Below the pieces are notes generated by a model. It worked only from the letters and a program-made list of their open reading frames with translations, had not been told where the DNA came from and ran no database searches. Below are positions 19,926 through 29,396 of a stretch of DNA of 64,000 bases, piece by piece (position 1 is the stretch's first letter; the number at the start of each line of letters is the position of its first letter). The stretch is from contig NZ_CP117466.1 of NCBI RefSeq assembly GCF_028621715.1, forward strand, positions 1,498,501 to 1,562,500, written 5' to 3'. The stretch is from Paracoccus marcusii (GTDB taxonomy: Bacteria > Pseudomonadota > Alphaproteobacteria > Rhodobacterales > Rhodobacteraceae). Made by a program: the position numbers and the translations under genes.

Positions 19926-20663
19926 ATGTTCGATCTGACGGGAAAGACCGCGCTGGTGACGGGCGCGTCGGGCGGGATCGGCGGCGCGATCGCCGAGGCG
20001 CTGCATGGGGCGGGGGCCACGGTGGCGCTGTCCGGGACGCGCGAGGCGCCGCTGCGCGCGCTGGCCGACAGGTTGGGCGAGCGGGCGCATGTCGTGACCG
20101 CGAACCTGGGCGATGCGGAATCGGTCCTGGCGCTGCCGAAGGCCGCGGCCGAGGCGATGGGGTCGATCGACATCCTAGTCAACAATGCCGGCATCACCCG
20201 CGACAACCTGTTCATGCGCATGTCGGATGACGAATGGGCGCAGGTGCTGGACGTGAACCTGACCAGCACCTTCAAGCTGTCGCGCGCGGTGCTGCGCGGC
20301 ATGATGAAGGCGCGGTGGGGGCGGATCGTCAACATCACCTCGGTCGTGGGGGCCACGGGCAATCCGGGGCAGGGCAACTATGCCGCCGCCAAGGCGGGTG
20401 TGGTCGGCATGTCGAAATCGCTGGCCTACGAGGTCGCCAGCCGCGGGATCACGGTGAACTGCGTGGCGCCCGGCTTTATCGAGACGCCGATGACCGACAA
20501 GCTGACCGACGACCAGAAGGGCAAGATCCTGACGCAGATCCCCGCCGGCCGCATGGGCAGCGCCGAGGAGATCGCCGCCGCGGTCCTGTACCTGTCCAGC
20601 CCCGAGGCCAGCTATGTCACGGGGGCCACGCTGCACGTCAACGGCGGCATGGCGATGGTCTGA
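19926..20663 (+). CDS. fabG: 3-oxoacyl-ACP reductase
   Basis: FabG performs the first, NADPH-dependent reduction of each fatty acid cycle. The 245-residue protein has the Rossmann glycine motif TGASGGIG at residues 12-19, NNAG near 86-89 and the catalytic Ser139-Tyr152-Lys156 triad. Its end, YVTGATLHVNGGMAMV, is typical of true FabG. It lies 63 bases after fabD and 170 bases before acpP, which supports the fatty acid role over a generic dehydrogenase. Confidence 0.96.
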   Translation: MFDLTGKTALVTGASGGIGGAIAEALHGAGATVALSGTREAPLRALADRLGERAHVVTANLGDAESVLALPKAAAEAMGSIDILVNNAGITRDNLFMRMSDDEWAQVLDVNLTSTFKLSRAVLRGMMKARWGRIVNITSVVGATGNPGQGNYAAAKAGVVGMSKSLAYEVASRGITVNCVAPGFIETPMTDKLTDDQKGKILTQIPAGRMGSAEEIAAAVLYLSSPEASYVTGATLHVNGGMAMV

Positions 20664-20711
20664 CCCGGCGTCCGCGGCCGGGATTGCGCGCACGAAACCG
20701 TGCGAAATCGG

Positions 20712-20739
20712 TTGCATGAGGGTTCATGGGTGCTATATC
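20712..20739 (+). promoter_or_regulatory. Predicted sigma-70 promoter of acpP
   Basis: TTGCAT and TATATC are separated by 16 bases and lie about 95 bases upstream of the acpP start, in the most AT-rich part of the spacer. This is a prediction by eye. Confidence 0.5.
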
Positions 20740-20833
20740 CCCGCCTTTAGCAGCAGGGGAACCGCCCTGTGCTGAACCGGACCGCGTGTCCGTGCAAAAC
20801 TTGGGCGGATGCCCGCGAGAATGAGGATATGAC

Positions 20834-21067
20834 ATGAGCGATATCGCTGATCGCGTGAAGAAGATCGTGGTCGAGCATCTGGGTGTCGACGAGGACAAGG
20901 TGGTCGAATCCGCTTCGTTCATCGACGACCTGGGTGCCGACAGCCTCGACACCGTCGAGCTGGTCATGGCGTTCGAGGAAGAGTTCGGGATCGAGATCCC
21001 CGACGATGCCGCCGAAACCATCCAGACCGTCGGCGACGCGGTGACCTTCATCAAGGGCGCGGTCTGA
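20834..21067 (+). CDS. acpP: Acyl carrier protein
   Basis: AcpP carries growing fatty acyl chains on a phosphopantetheine arm. The 77-residue acidic protein has the attachment serine at Ser37 in [12 protein letters not shown], and the ends are typical ([18 protein letters not shown] to FIKGAV). AGAATGAGGATATGAC provides a GAGGA ribosome site. It has its own predicted promoter and is followed by a strong intrinsic terminator, consistent with high independent expression. Confidence 0.98.
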   Translation: MSDIADRVKKIVVEHLGVDEDKVVESASFIDDLGADSLDTVELVMAFEEEFGIEIPDDAAETIQTVGDAVTFIKGAV

Positions 21068-21105
21068 TCCACGCTTTTGGCCGCGCCCCGGTGCGGCAGG
21101 ATTTG

Positions 21106-21135
21106 CGGCGCCCCCGAAAGGGAGGCGCCGTTTTT
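21106..21135 (+). terminator. Rho-independent terminator of acpP
   Basis: A 7-bp stem (21106-21112 with 21124-21130) is extended by inner CCC/GGG pairs and followed by five T residues. Confidence 0.88.
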
Positions 21136-21152
21136 CATGGCCGGGTGGCGGA

Positions 21153-21971
21153 TCAGCGGCCCAGCTTGGCGTGCACCTCGTCCAGGTCGACCTCGCCCAG
21201 GGGCATCTTGTTGTCCGGATCGTCGAAATCGTAGCGGAACAGCCGGAAGTCGTCCTTGTAGATCTCCCAGATCAGGTGCCGCGACAGGTCGTCGAAATAA
21301 TCGCTGACCTTGTGCGCGCGCTTGGGGCCGTGGCCTTCGGATTCGTTGAACCGGGGCACCTGGTCCAGGTCGATCGCGACCTTGGTGTCGGCGGCGGCCA
21401 GCACCTTTGCCATGCCCTCGTTGAACGCCTCGGTGAAGAAGATCTGGTCGTAGCGCCCGCCATTCACGATGAAGGTCGAGATGTGGCCCGACATGGCAGA
21501 CCAGTGGATATCGGGCTCCATCGGCTTGCGGAACCGGACGGTGTCGCGCGCGAACAGCAGAAAGCGGCGAAAGCTGGCGATCTGGTCGAATTCGAATCCG
21601 TTGTCGGGGCTGCCCACGTCGATGCCGTAACGTTGCACCAGCTGCGGGACCAGGTTGCCGCGATAGCGGCGGCCGTTGCGCTGGATGCCCGCGATCTTGT
21701 CGAAGAACGACGACAGCAGCCGGGCATAGGGGTTGCGCACGCAGGTGAAGGTCACGCCCGAACGCGCCCGGACCGCCCGTTCGATCGGATCGTGGCTGTG
21801 GTCCTGGGCCCATTTGTGCAGCCCGTCGGTCGAATCGTGGATGTCCCCGTCGAAGAAGCGGCCGTGGTCGGAATGGAACATGATCTGGCCGATCGTCGAG
21901 CAGGCGCATTTCGGCACCACCCGATAGATCAGGCTTTCGCTTTCCGTCATCCAGACACCGGGGAAACCCAT
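21153..21971 (-). CDS. Sulfotransferase family protein (Sulfotransfer_2-like)
   Basis: This is predicted to move a sulfuryl group from PAPS to a carbohydrate or similar acceptor. The chosen ATG gives 272 residues. Near the N terminus, VPKCACSTIGQIMF resembles the 5'-phosphosulfate loop, and VRNPYARLLSSFFDKI about 70 residues later is the 3'-phosphate motif. The middle has YRGNLVPQLVQRYG, and the charged C terminus lacks a membrane segment. An in-frame ATG at 22046 would add 25 unlikely residues and overlap the divergent gene's upstream region. It faces a branching-type glycosyltransferase across a 166-base AT-richer spacer, suggesting a common glycan. The acceptor is unknown. Confidence 0.75.
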   Translation of the reverse strand: MGFPGVWMTESESLIYRVVPKCACSTIGQIMFHSDHGRFFDGDIHDSTDGLHKWAQDHSHDPIERAVRARSGVTFTCVRNPYARLLSSFFDKIAGIQRNGRRYRGNLVPQLVQRYGIDVGSPDNGFEFDQIASFRRFLLFARDTVRFRKPMEPDIHWSAMSGHISTFIVNGGRYDQIFFTEAFNEGMAKVLAAADTKVAIDLDQVPRFNESEGHGPKRAHKVSDYFDDLSRHLIWEIYKDDFRLFRYDFDDPDNKMPLGEVDLDEVHAKLGR

Positions 21972-22137
21972 CGTGACATCCACTTCGCTTGCGATCAACG
22001 GGTCAGAGGCCCTGGCGTCGGGCCGTCCTGCTTGTCCCACCGACAAAAAAGGTTACACATTCAAACCAAAACCCGCAGACATATTCAACGCCTTACGTCA
22101 AACTGCACCTATTTGGCCCCGGGGGACCGTCCAGCGC

Positions 22138-23715
22138 ATGGCACGCATCGCCTTCATCCTGCTGATGCACAAGGACCCGCAGGGTGTGATCGATCAGGCG
22201 CGGCGTCTGACGGCGACGGGGGATTACGTGTCGATCCATTTCGACAAGCGTGCCCCGCGGGCGATGTTCCAGCAGATCCGCGATGCGCTGGACGACCATC
22301 CCCGCGTGACCTTTGCGGCGCGTCGGCGCAGATGCGGATGGGGGGAATGGTCGCTGGTCGCCGCCACCCTGGAGGCTCTGCGCGCGGCCGAGACGGCGTT
22401 TCCCCAGGCCACGCATTTCTACATGCTGTCGGGCGACTGCATGCCGATCAAGTCGGCGGAATTCGCGTACAATTATCTGGATGCCGAAGATTGCGACTAC
22501 ATCGAAAGCTTTGACTTCTTCAACAGCGACTGGATCAAGACCGGCCTGCGCAAGGAGCGGCTGATCTATCGCCACTGGTTCAACGAACGCAGCCACAAGG
22601 CGCTATTCTATGCCAGCCTGCAGCTGCAGCAGCGGCTTGGGCTGACGCGGCGGGTGCCCGACGACCTGCAGGTGATGATCGGGTCGCAATGGTGGTGCCT
22701 GCGCCGCCAGACGGTCGAGGCGATCCTGGACCTGATCCGCGCGCGCCCCGAGATCGTGCGCTTCTTCAGCACCACCTGGATCCCGGACGAGACGTTCTTT
22801 CAGACCCTGGTGGCCCATGTCGTGCCGCGCCAGCAGATCCGCACCCGCACGCTGACCTTCCTGATCTTCAGCGATTACGGGATGCCGATCAATTTCCACA
22901 ACGACCATTACGACCTGCTGCTGCGCCAGGATTACCTGTTCGCCCGCAAGATCAGCCCCGAGGCGCAGGAGCTGCGCGCCCGGCTTGGCGCGCTGTGGCA
23001 GGCCACGGGGCAGGACTTCACCATCTCGGCCGAGGGGCGGCGGCTGTTCAGCTTTCTGACCGGCCGCGGGCGCATCGGGCGCCGCTTTGCCCCGCGGTTC
23101 TGGGAGACGGACGGCAGCCTGGGCGCCGAACGCGTGGTCCAGATCGTGGTGGCCAAGAAATGGCACGTCGCCAAGCGGCTGACGGCGGCCATCCGCGCCG
23201 CTACGGACATTCCTGCGGTCGATTACGTGTTCAACGAACAGGACGCGCACCTGCCGGACATGGGCGGCGTGGCATCGACCGTGGACAAGCGCGAGCGTCA
23301 CCGCCGCGCGCTGGTCAAGCTGATGTTTGAGCAGTTCGGCAGCGACCGGCTGGTGTTCTGCGTCGATCCGTCGGCGGTCAGCCTGATCGCCGATTTCGAC
23401 GCCGACCGGGCGCAGACACGGGTGCTGTTCGTGGACAGCCGGTTCGACGACGATTACGTCCGCGGCCATATGGGCAGGGTCGGCCTGGTCAGCCCGGACG
23501 CCCCGTCCGACATCGTCCACCGCCTGCTGCCCATCGTGCGCAACGACCTGCAGCACGAGGCGGACCGCCTCAGGGAGGCGGGGTTCCGCCATCTGGCGAC
23601 CATTTCGGAATCCGCAGGGCCCGATCGCAACGCCGCGGCGCTGGCCGCGTTCCTTGGGGTGCCCGAGCCGCAGGCCCGCGCCCTGGCGGAGACGCCGCAT
23701 CTTTTTGCCGACTGA
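22138..23715 (+). CDS. GT14-like branching glycosyltransferase with C-terminal domain of unknown function
   Basis: The 525-residue protein starts MARIAFILLMHKDPQGV. Residues of about 1-260 match the Core-2/I-branching (GT14, beta-1,6-N-acetylglucosaminyltransferase) fold by the motifs YVSIHFDKR, WGEWSLVAATLEAL, FYMLSGDCMPIKS, GSQWWCL and STTWIPDETFFQTL. Residues of about 320-525 form a separate domain with FETDG-like and DSRFDDDY stretches that I cannot assign. I see no signal peptide or membrane segment. The frame is open another 165 bases upstream, but the conserved start and base composition favour 22138. With the divergent sulfotransferase it probably modifies a surface polysaccharide; that role is inference. 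Confidence 0.72.
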   Translation: MARIAFILLMHKDPQGVIDQARRLTATGDYVSIHFDKRAPRAMFQQIRDALDDHPRVTFAARRRRCGWGEWSLVAATLEALRAAETAFPQATHFYMLSGDCMPIKSAEFAYNYLDAEDCDYIESFDFFNSDWIKTGLRKERLIYRHWFNERSHKALFYASLQLQQRLGLTRRVPDDLQVMIGSQWWCLRRQTVEAILDLIRARPEIVRFFSTTWIPDETFFQTLVAHVVPRQQIRTRTLTFLIFSDYGMPINFHNDHYDLLLRQDYLFARKISPEAQELRARLGALWQATGQDFTISAEGRRLFSFLTGRGRIGRRFAPRFWETDGSLGAERVVQIVVAKKWHVAKRLTAAIRAATDIPAVDYVFNEQDAHLPDMGGVASTVDKRERHRRALVKLMFEQFGSDRLVFCVDPSAVSLIADFDADRAQTRVLFVDSRFDDDYVRGHMGRVGLVSPDAPSDIVHRLLPIVRNDLQHEADRLREAGFRHLATISESAGPDRNAAALAAFLGVPEPQARALAETPHLFAD

Positions 23716-23727
23716 AGGAAGACATTC

Positions 23728-24102
23728 ATGGCCTATGACGACAGCAACATCTTTGCCCGCATCCTGCGCGGAGAGATCCCCAACGACACCGTGGCCGAGA
23801 ATGATCACGCCCTGGCGTTCCGTGACATCGCGCCCAAGGCGCCCAGCCATGTCCTGGTGATCCCAAAGGGCCGCTATGTCGCCTTCGACGATTTCGCGGC
23901 CAACGCGTCCGAGGCCGAGATCGCGGGCTTCATGCGGCTGTGCGCCCAGGTCTGCGCGCTGGAGGGGGTGGGCCTGGATCGGGGCAACGGGTTCCGCGCC
24001 ATCACCAATGCCGGCCATGACGGCGTGCAGGAGGTGCCCCATTTCCACCTGCACATCATGGGCGGGTCGATCATGGGGCCGATGATCGGGGCGCGCGGCT
24101 GA
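23728..24102 (+). CDS. HIT family nucleotide hydrolase
   Basis: This is a histidine-triad protein of the HinT/PKCI type, which hydrolyses adenosine phosphoramidates and related nucleotides. The 124-residue protein begins MAYDDSNIFARILRGEIP and has the triad His105-x-His107-x-His109 in HFHLHIM, plus FRDIAPKAPSHVLVIPK. The start has AGGAAG upstream and lies 12 bases after the glycosyltransferase stop, so the two may be co-transcribed although their functions look unrelated. Confidence 0.93.
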   Translation: MAYDDSNIFARILRGEIPNDTVAENDHALAFRDIAPKAPSHVLVIPKGRYVAFDDFAANASEAEIAGFMRLCAQVCALEGVGLDRGNGFRAITNAGHDGVQEVPHFHLHIMGGSIMGPMIGARG

Positions 24103-24103
24103 T

Positions 24104-25027
24104 CTAGTCGCGGGTCAGTTCGACGAAGACGTCCTCCAGGTCGGGCTGTTCGGCGGCGACGTCCAGGATGGGCACGCCCGCGGCGCGCACCGCGTCCAGG
24201 ATCTGGTCGGCGCGCAGCCGCGACGGAGGATAGGTGATCGCCAGCCGCCCGTCGGGCCGCGTCTCTGGGCGCGCGCCCGCGGGCAGGGGCGGGTGCGGGA
24301 CCGCGCCGCCCGTGTCCAGCACCAGCGTCTTGCCGTCGGTGCGCGACAGCAGGTCCTGGGTCGATTGGCGCACCACCACCTGGCCGTGATTGATGATGGC
24401 GATCTCGTCGCACATCTGTTCGGCCTCCTCCAGGTAATGGGTGGTCAGGATGATGGTCATTCCCTGTTCGTTCAGGCGGCGGACATTCTTCCACAGCATC
24501 TCGCGCAGGGTGATGTCGACGCCCGCCGTGGGTTCGTCCAGGACCAGGATGTGCGGGCGATGGACCAGCGCCTTGGCCAGCAGAAGCCGCCGCTTCATGC
24601 CGCCTGACAGGTTCCTGGCATAGGCGTTGGCCTGGTCGGTCAGGCCCACCAGTGCCAGCAGCTCATCGGTCCAGCGTTCGGATTTCGGCACGCCGTAAAG
24701 GCCCGCCTGGACCTCCAGGCTGGCGCGAGGGGAAAAGAACGGGTCCATGTTCAGTTCCTGGGGCATGACCCCGATGGCGGCGCGCGACTGGCGCGGGTTC
24801 ACGTCTTGGTCGAACCCCCAGATGGAAACCTTTCCGGCGGTCTTGTTCACCAGCCCCGCCAGGATGTTGATCATCGTCGACTTGCCCGCGCCGTTGGGGC
24901 CCAGAAGGCCGAAGATGCTGCCGGCGCGGATGGTCAGGTCGACGCCCTTGAGCGCGTCCTTGGCCGGGGCGTTGCCTTGGGCGGCATAGGTCTTGCGAAG
25001 ACCGGTGATCTGGATGGCGTCGGGCAT
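24104..25027 (-). CDS. ABC-2 type exporter ATP-binding protein
   Basis: This is an ATPase subunit of an ABC exporter. The 307-residue protein has Walker [10 protein letters not shown] at residues 43-51, the signature [15 protein letters not shown] and Walker [10 protein letters not shown]. The switch region is [15 protein letters not shown], typical of the drug/polysaccharide ABC-2 group (YadG-like). A C-terminal domain of about 80 residues follows. No permease gene is next to it, so the substrate and partner cannot be told. It converges with the HIT gene with a one-base gap. Confidence 0.85.
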   Translation of the reverse strand: MPDAIQITGLRKTYAAQGNAPAKDALKGVDLTIRAGSIFGLLGPNGAGKSTMINILAGLVNKTAGKVSIWGFDQDVNPRQSRAAIGVMPQELNMDPFFSPRASLEVQAGLYGVPKSERWTDELLALVGLTDQANAYARNLSGGMKRRLLLAKALVHRPHILVLDEPTAGVDITLREMLWKNVRRLNEQGMTIILTTHYLEEAEQMCDEIAIINHGQVVVRQSTQDLLSRTDGKTLVLDTGGAVPHPPLPAGARPETRPDGRLAITYPPSRLRADQILDAVRAAGVPILDVAAEQPDLEDVFVELTRD

Positions 25028-25117
25028 GGGGTGATCCTTGCAGAGCTTGCGAAGGCAGGCGGCGCTGCGCTAATGGGGTTAGACCAGATGATGCACGCCG
25101 CCACAAGAAGGCCAGCC

Positions 25118-25363
25118 ATGACGCAGCACGTGACGCCCGAGACCCCCCTGTCGACCGAAACCGGGCCAGAGGCCACGACCCGCCCCGCCCCCGTGACCGA
25201 GGTGGTGACCCGCTGGCGCGTCAGCTGCGACGGCGATGATGCAGCTGGCCTGGGCCATCCGCGCGTCTGGCTGGCGATCAGCCCGGACATGGGGTTTGTC
25301 GATTGCGGTTATTGCGACAAGCGCTTCGTGATCGACCGCGATCACGCCCACGACGACCACTGA
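25118..25363 (+). CDS. Small zinc-finger protein (zf-CHCC, NDUFS6-like)
   Basis: The 81-residue protein has a Pro/Thr-rich N terminus (1-28) and a C-terminal zinc site with Cys37, His47, Cys63 and Cys66 in the pattern HPRVWLAI...[11 protein letters not shown]. It matches the family related to the mitochondrial complex I subunit NDUFS6. A complex I assembly role is plausible from the family but not shown here. The start has AAGAAGG upstream. A longer open frame upstream is antisense to the ABC gene and was not used. Confidence 0.8.
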   Translation: MTQHVTPETPLSTETGPEATTRPAPVTEVVTRWRVSCDGDDAAGLGHPRVWLAISPDMGFVDCGYCDKRFVIDRDHAHDDH

Positions 25364-25390
25364 CCCGCCTGGGATCGTCCCGACCCGCGT

Positions 25391-25427
25391 CGGTTTGCCG
25401 CCCCCCATCGAGGGGGCCGTCAAACCG
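25391..25427. terminator. Hairpin between convergent zinc protein genes
   Basis: Outer arms 25391-25397 and 25421-25427 are perfect complements, with an inner C5/G5 stem between. The structure overlaps the stop codon of the leftward DUF2256 gene and can fold on both strands. Confidence 0.45.
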
Positions 25428-25602
25428 GGGCGGCCTTGCCGCCCGGCGCGTCCCCGCGGGTCTTGCCCTTGCCCCGGCAGCGGTCCGAGCAGTAGCGGAC
25501 ATTGTCCCAATCGCGTTCCCATTTCTTGCGCCAGGTGAAGGGCAGGCCGCAGGCCGCGCAGATCTTGGTCGGCAGGTCGGATTTGCGGCGCATCTTGGGC
25601 AT
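25420..25602 (-). CDS. DUF2256-like small zinc-binding protein
   Basis: The 60-residue basic protein has Cys15-x2-Cys18 and Cys38-x3-Cys42 arranged as [15 protein letters not shown] and RYCSDRCR, the pattern of the DUF2256 family. Its function is unknown; the family is often found near cryptochrome or photolyase genes, but none is present here. The start methionine MPKMRRKSD lies 34 codons inside a longer open frame and is preceded by CAGGAAAC. It diverges from polA with an 82-base spacer. Confidence 0.8.
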   Translation of the reverse strand: MPKMRRKSDLPTKICAACGLPFTWRKKWERDWDNVRYCSDRCRGKGKTRGDAPGGKAAPV

Positions 25603-25684
25603 GACGGTTTCCTGGGGGCATCGCGCTGGAAGATCGGTCCCGGTCGTGGCACAAGGCGGCCCTGACCAGCAAGGATAGGTGATC

Positions 25685-28483
25685 ATGGGCGAGCGTTTCG
25701 GCAAGGGCTGTCATCTGCATCTGATCGACGGATCGGCCTTCATCTTTCGCGCCTATCACGCGCTGCCGCCCCTGACGCGCAAGTCGGACGGGCTGCCGGT
25801 GGGCGCGGTCGCGGGGTTCTGCAACATGCTGTGGCGCTATGTGCAGACCGATGACGGGCATACCGCGCCGACCCATGCGGCGGTGATCTTCGATCATTCC
25901 TCCAAGACCTTCCGCAACGAGATCTATCCCGCCTACAAGGCGCAGCGCCCCGAACCGCCCGAGGACCTGCGCCCGCAATTCCCGCTGACCCGCGACGCGA
26001 CCCGCGCCTTCAACATCGCCTGCATCGAGACCGAGGGCTATGAGGCCGACGACATCATCGCGGCCATGGCCTGCGCGGCGCGCAATGCCGGCGGCACGGC
26101 CACGATCATCAGCAGCGACAAGGACCTGATGCAGCTGATCGGCGATGGCGTCGACATGCTGGACCCGATCAAGAACAAGCTGATCGGCCCCGACGAGGTC
26201 TTCGAGAAGTTCGGCGTCGGTCCCGACCGCGTCGTGGACGTGCAGGCGCTGGCGGGCGATGCGGTCGACAACGTGCCGGGCGCGCCGGGCATCGGCATCA
26301 AGACCGCGGCCCTGCTGATCCAGGAATACGGCGATCTGGAGACGCTGCTGTCGCGCGCCGAGGAGATCAAGCAGCCCAAGCGCCGCCAGACCCTGATCGA
26401 GCATGCAGACCAGATCCGCGTCAGCAAGCGCCTGGTGCAACTGGATTGCGACACGCCGCTGGACGTGACGCTGGAGTCCCTTGAGGTGAAGGCCCCCGAT
26501 GCCGACCGCCTGCTGGCCTTCCTGTCCGAGATGGAGTTCCGCACGCTGACGAACCGCGTGGCGGAATCCCTGGGCGCCGAGGCCCCGGCCGTGCAGGCGG
26601 CCCCCGCCAGCGAGGCGCCCGCGGCCCCCGATCAACCCGCCATCGACACCGGCGGCTATGAGACGGTGACCACGCCCGAGGCGCTGGACGCCTGGATCGC
26701 CGCGATCCGCGAGGCGGGGCAGGTCGCAATCGACACGGAAACCACGAGCCTGGATGAGATGCAGGCCGATCTGGTCGGCATCAGCCTGGCGGTCGCGCCG
26801 GGGCGGGCGTGTTACATCCCCCTGGGCCATGTCGCGGGGGGCGACGATCTGTTCGGCCAGTCCGCGCGGGTGGCGGGGCAGCTGGACCCCGCCGCCGTCC
26901 TGGCCGCGCTGAAGCCGGTGCTGGAGGATGCCGCGATCCTGAAGATCGGGCAGAACCTGAAATACGACTGGAAGATGCTGGCCCGCCACGGGGTCCGGAT
27001 GGCCCCGATCGCCGACACGATGCTGATGTCCTATGCGCTGAACGCGGGCACGCACAATCACGGCATGGACGAGCTGGCCGAGCGCTATCTGGGCCACAAG
27101 TGCATCCCCATCAAGGAGCTGATCGGGTCGGGCAAGGCGCAGCTGCATTTCGGCCAGGTCGCCATCGACAAGGCCGCGCCCTATGCGGCCGAGGATGCCG
27201 ACGTGACGCTGCGCCTGTTCCAGCATTTCCTGCCGATGCTGCCGGTCGAGAAGGTCTCGACCGTCTATCACACGCTGGAACGGCCGATGATCCCGGTCCT
27301 GGCCCAGATGGAGATGGCGGGCATCCGCATCGACACGGATGTGCTGAAGCGCATGTCGAACGCCTTCGCGCAGAAGATGGCCGGGCTGGAGGATGAGATC
27401 CACGGGCTGGCGGGGCAGAGCTTCAACATCGGCAGCCCCAAGCAGCTGGGCGAGATCCTGTTCGACAAGATGGGACTGAGCGGCGGCAAGCAGGGCAAGA
27501 CCGGGGCGTTTTCCACCAGCGCCGACGTGCTGGAGGATCTGGCCGCCGAAGGCCACGATCTGCCCGCGCGGGTGCTGGACTGGCGCCAGATCAGCAAGTT
27601 GAAATCGACCTATACCGACGCGCTGCCCACCTATGTGAACGCGGAAACGGGGCGGGTCCATACCAGCTATTCGATCACCGGGGCGCAGACGGGGCGCCTG
27701 TCCTCGACCGAGCCGAACCTGCAGAACATCCCGATCCGCACGGAAGAAGGCCGCCGCATCCGTCAGGCCTTCATCGCGCCGGACGGATACAAGCTGGTGG
27801 CCCTGGACTACAGCCAGATCGAGCTGCGGATCCTGGCGCATGTGGCCGACATCCCGGCGCTGAAGCAAGCCTTCCGCGAGGGGATCGACATCCACGCCAT
27901 GACCGCCAGCCAGATGTTCGGCGTCCCCGTCGAGGGGATGGACCCGATGATCCGCAGGCGGGCCAAGGCGATCAATTTCGGCGTGATCTACGGCATCTCG
28001 GGGTTCGGGCTGTCCAGGAACCTGCGCATCCCGCGGGCCGAGGCGCAGAGCTTCATCGACACCTATTTCGAACGCTTCCCCGAGATCCGCGCCTATATGG
28101 ACAAGACCGTCGCCGACGCGAAGCAGGACGGTTACGTCACCACGCTGTTCGGGCGGCGGATCAACACGCCGGGCATCAACACCTCGGGGCCTGCCGCCGG
28201 GGGCGCGCGTCGCGCGGCGATCAACGCGCCGATCCAGGGGGCTGCGGCCGATATCATTCGCCGCGCGATGATCCGCATGCCGGACGCCATTGCCGACCTG
28301 CCCGCGCGGATGCTGCTGCAGGTGCATGACGAACTGGTCTTCGAGGTGCGCGAGGATGCGGTGGACGATCTGATCGCCCGCGCCCGGACCATCATGGAGG
28401 CCGCGCCCGAACCGTCGGTGCGGCTGTCGGTGCCCCTGGTCGTGGATGCGGGGCAGGGAATGAACTGGGCCGAGGCGCACTGA
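25685..28483 (+). CDS. polA: DNA polymerase I
   Basis: PolA fills gaps and removes RNA primers in replication and repair. The 932-residue protein has all three domains. The N-terminal 5'-3' flap nuclease (about 1-290) has YKAQRPEPP and GIGIKTA. The 3'-5' proofreading domain (about 320-510) keeps Asp350-x-Glu352. The polymerase domain has motif A Asp708 in LDYSQIELR, motif [15 protein letters not shown] and motif C Asp882 in QVHDELVF. An in-frame GTG six bases upstream is possible, but the ATG at 25685 has AAGGATAG before it. Two stem-loops follow the stop. Confidence 0.97.
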   Translation: MGERFGKGCHLHLIDGSAFIFRAYHALPPLTRKSDGLPVGAVAGFCNMLWRYVQTDDGHTAPTHAAVIFDHSSKTFRNEIYPAYKAQRPEPPEDLRPQFPLTRDATRAFNIACIETEGYEADDIIAAMACAARNAGGTATIISSDKDLMQLIGDGVDMLDPIKNKLIGPDEVFEKFGVGPDRVVDVQALAGDAVDNVPGAPGIGIKTAALLIQEYGDLETLLSRAEEIKQPKRRQTLIEHADQIRVSKRLVQLDCDTPLDVTLESLEVKAPDADRLLAFLSEMEFRTLTNRVAESLGAEAPAVQAAPASEAPAAPDQPAIDTGGYETVTTPEALDAWIAAIREAGQVAIDTETTSLDEMQADLVGISLAVAPGRACYIPLGHVAGGDDLFGQSARVAGQLDPAAVLAALKPVLEDAAILKIGQNLKYDWKMLARHGVRMAPIADTMLMSYALNAGTHNHGMDELAERYLGHKCIPIKELIGSGKAQLHFGQVAIDKAAPYAAEDADVTLRLFQHFLPMLPVEKVSTVYHTLERPMIPVLAQMEMAGIRIDTDVLKRMSNAFAQKMAGLEDEIHGLAGQSFNIGSPKQLGEILFDKMGLSGGKQGKTGAFSTSADVLEDLAAEGHDLPARVLDWRQISKLKSTYTDALPTYVNAETGRVHTSYSITGAQTGRLSSTEPNLQNIPIRTEEGRRIRQAFIAPDGYKLVALDYSQIELRILAHVADIPALKQAFREGIDIHAMTASQMFGVPVEGMDPMIRRRAKAINFGVIYGISGFGLSRNLRIPRAEAQSFIDTYFERFPEIRAYMDKTVADAKQDGYVTTLFGRRINTPGINTSGPAAGGARRAAINAPIQGAAADIIRRAMIRMPDAIADLPARMLLQVHDELVFEVREDAVDDLIARARTIMEAAPEPSVRLSVPLVVDAGQGMNWAEAH

Positions 28484-28485
28484 CC

Positions 28486-28539
28486 CCAAGCGTCGCTTCG
28501 GCCGGCGCTTGGTGGCAGGCGAACGATTCGGTTCGCCTG
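28486..28539 (+). terminator. Two tandem hairpins after polA
   Basis: Stem one pairs 28486-28492 with 28506-28512 (7 bp, 13-base loop). Stem two pairs 28516-28524 with 28531-28539 (9 bp, perfect, 6-base loop). There is no T run. They fill half of the 97-base polA-fnrL spacer and could act on the polA 3' end or the fnrL leader. Confidence 0.45.
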
Positions 28540-28580
28540 TCGTTGCGCCGCGCACCCCATGGGCCTATCCTGCGATCACC

Positions 28581-29351
28581 ATGCGCGCCCCCGTTCCGAC
28601 CCAGGTTCAACCGTCAAGCCCCCTGCAAGGCGGTGCGCGCTGCGGCGACTGCCCCATCCGCTATCGCGCCGTCTGTGCGCAATGCGAGGGCGACGAGCTG
28701 GCCCTGCTGGAACGGATGAAGTTCTATCGCAGCTTCGAGGCCGGCCAGCCGATCGTCTGGGAGGGCGACCGGATGGATTTCGTGGCCTCGGTCGTCAGCG
28801 GGGTGGCGACGCTGACCCGGACGCTGGAGGACGGGCGCGCCCAGATGGTGGGCCTGCTGCTGCCCAGCGATTTCCTGGGCCGGCCGGGGCGCGACACGGC
28901 CGCCTACAACGCCACCGCCGCGACGGGGGTGGTGCTGTGCTGTTTCCGGCGCGGGCCGTTCGACCAGCTGATGCAGCGCATCCCGCATCTGGCACACCGC
29001 CTGCTGGAGATGACCCTGGATGAGCTGGACGCGGCGCGCGAATGGATGCTGCTTCTGGGCCGCAAGACGGCACGCGAGAAGATCGCCTCGTTCATCGCCA
29101 TCATCGCACGGCGGCAGGCGGCCTCGCAGAAGCGCCGCCCGGCGGGCCGCATCGTGCTGGAGCTGCCTTTGACGCGCGAGGCGATGGCCGCCTATCTGGG
29201 CCTGACAATCGAGACGGTCAGCCGCCAGATGACCGCCCTGCGCCGCGACGGCATCATCGAGATCGTGGGCAAGCGTGGCGTCACCCTGACCGATTACGCC
29301 CGGCTGATCGCCGAATCGGGCGGGACGGGCGACGACGGGGCGACCGCCTGA
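28581..29351 (+). CDS. fnrL: FnrL-type oxygen-sensing transcription regulator
   Basis: This is a Crp/Fnr regulator that holds a [4Fe-4S] cluster under low oxygen and then binds TTGAT-N4-ATCAA sites. The 256-residue protein has an N-terminal cluster with Cys21, Cys24, Cys32 and Cys35 (CGDCPIRYRAVCAQC) and a further Cys120-Cys121 in the cyclic-nucleotide-type fold, then a dimer helix. The C-terminal helix-turn-helix has ETVSR, the FNR-specific DNA contacts. The ATG at 28581 matches the family length. An FNR site is found in this window before the universal stress gene. No FNR box was seen before fnrL itself. Confidence 0.9.
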   Translation: MRAPVPTQVQPSSPLQGGARCGDCPIRYRAVCAQCEGDELALLERMKFYRSFEAGQPIVWEGDRMDFVASVVSGVATLTRTLEDGRAQMVGLLLPSDFLGRPGRDTAAYNATAATGVVLCCFRRGPFDQLMQRIPHLAHRLLEMTLDELDAAREWMLLLGRKTAREKIASFIAIIARRQAASQKRRPAGRIVLELPLTREAMAAYLGLTIETVSRQMTALRRDGIIEIVGKRGVTLTDYARLIAESGGTGDDGATA

Positions 29352-29364
29352 GGGCGGTGCTTTT
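29343..29364 (+). terminator. Intrinsic terminator overlapping the fnrL stop
   Basis: A 6-bp stem (29343-29348 with 29353-29358) has the fnrL TGA in its loop and is followed by GCTTTT. It would separate fnrL from the que operon leader. Confidence 0.6.
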
Positions 29365-29396
29365 CATCGTGTGCTCGCTCTGTTAAGCGGCAGCTT

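Noticed and set aside
20689..20704. A short inverted repeat after fabG as a terminator
   Set aside because: The 6-bp stem has no T run and lies close to the acpP promoter. It could be chance or an operator, and the evidence is too weak.
25079..28555. A 1,158-codon leftward open frame opposite polA
   Set aside because: polA is intact with all motifs. The antisense product is low-complexity and Arg/His/Gln-rich.
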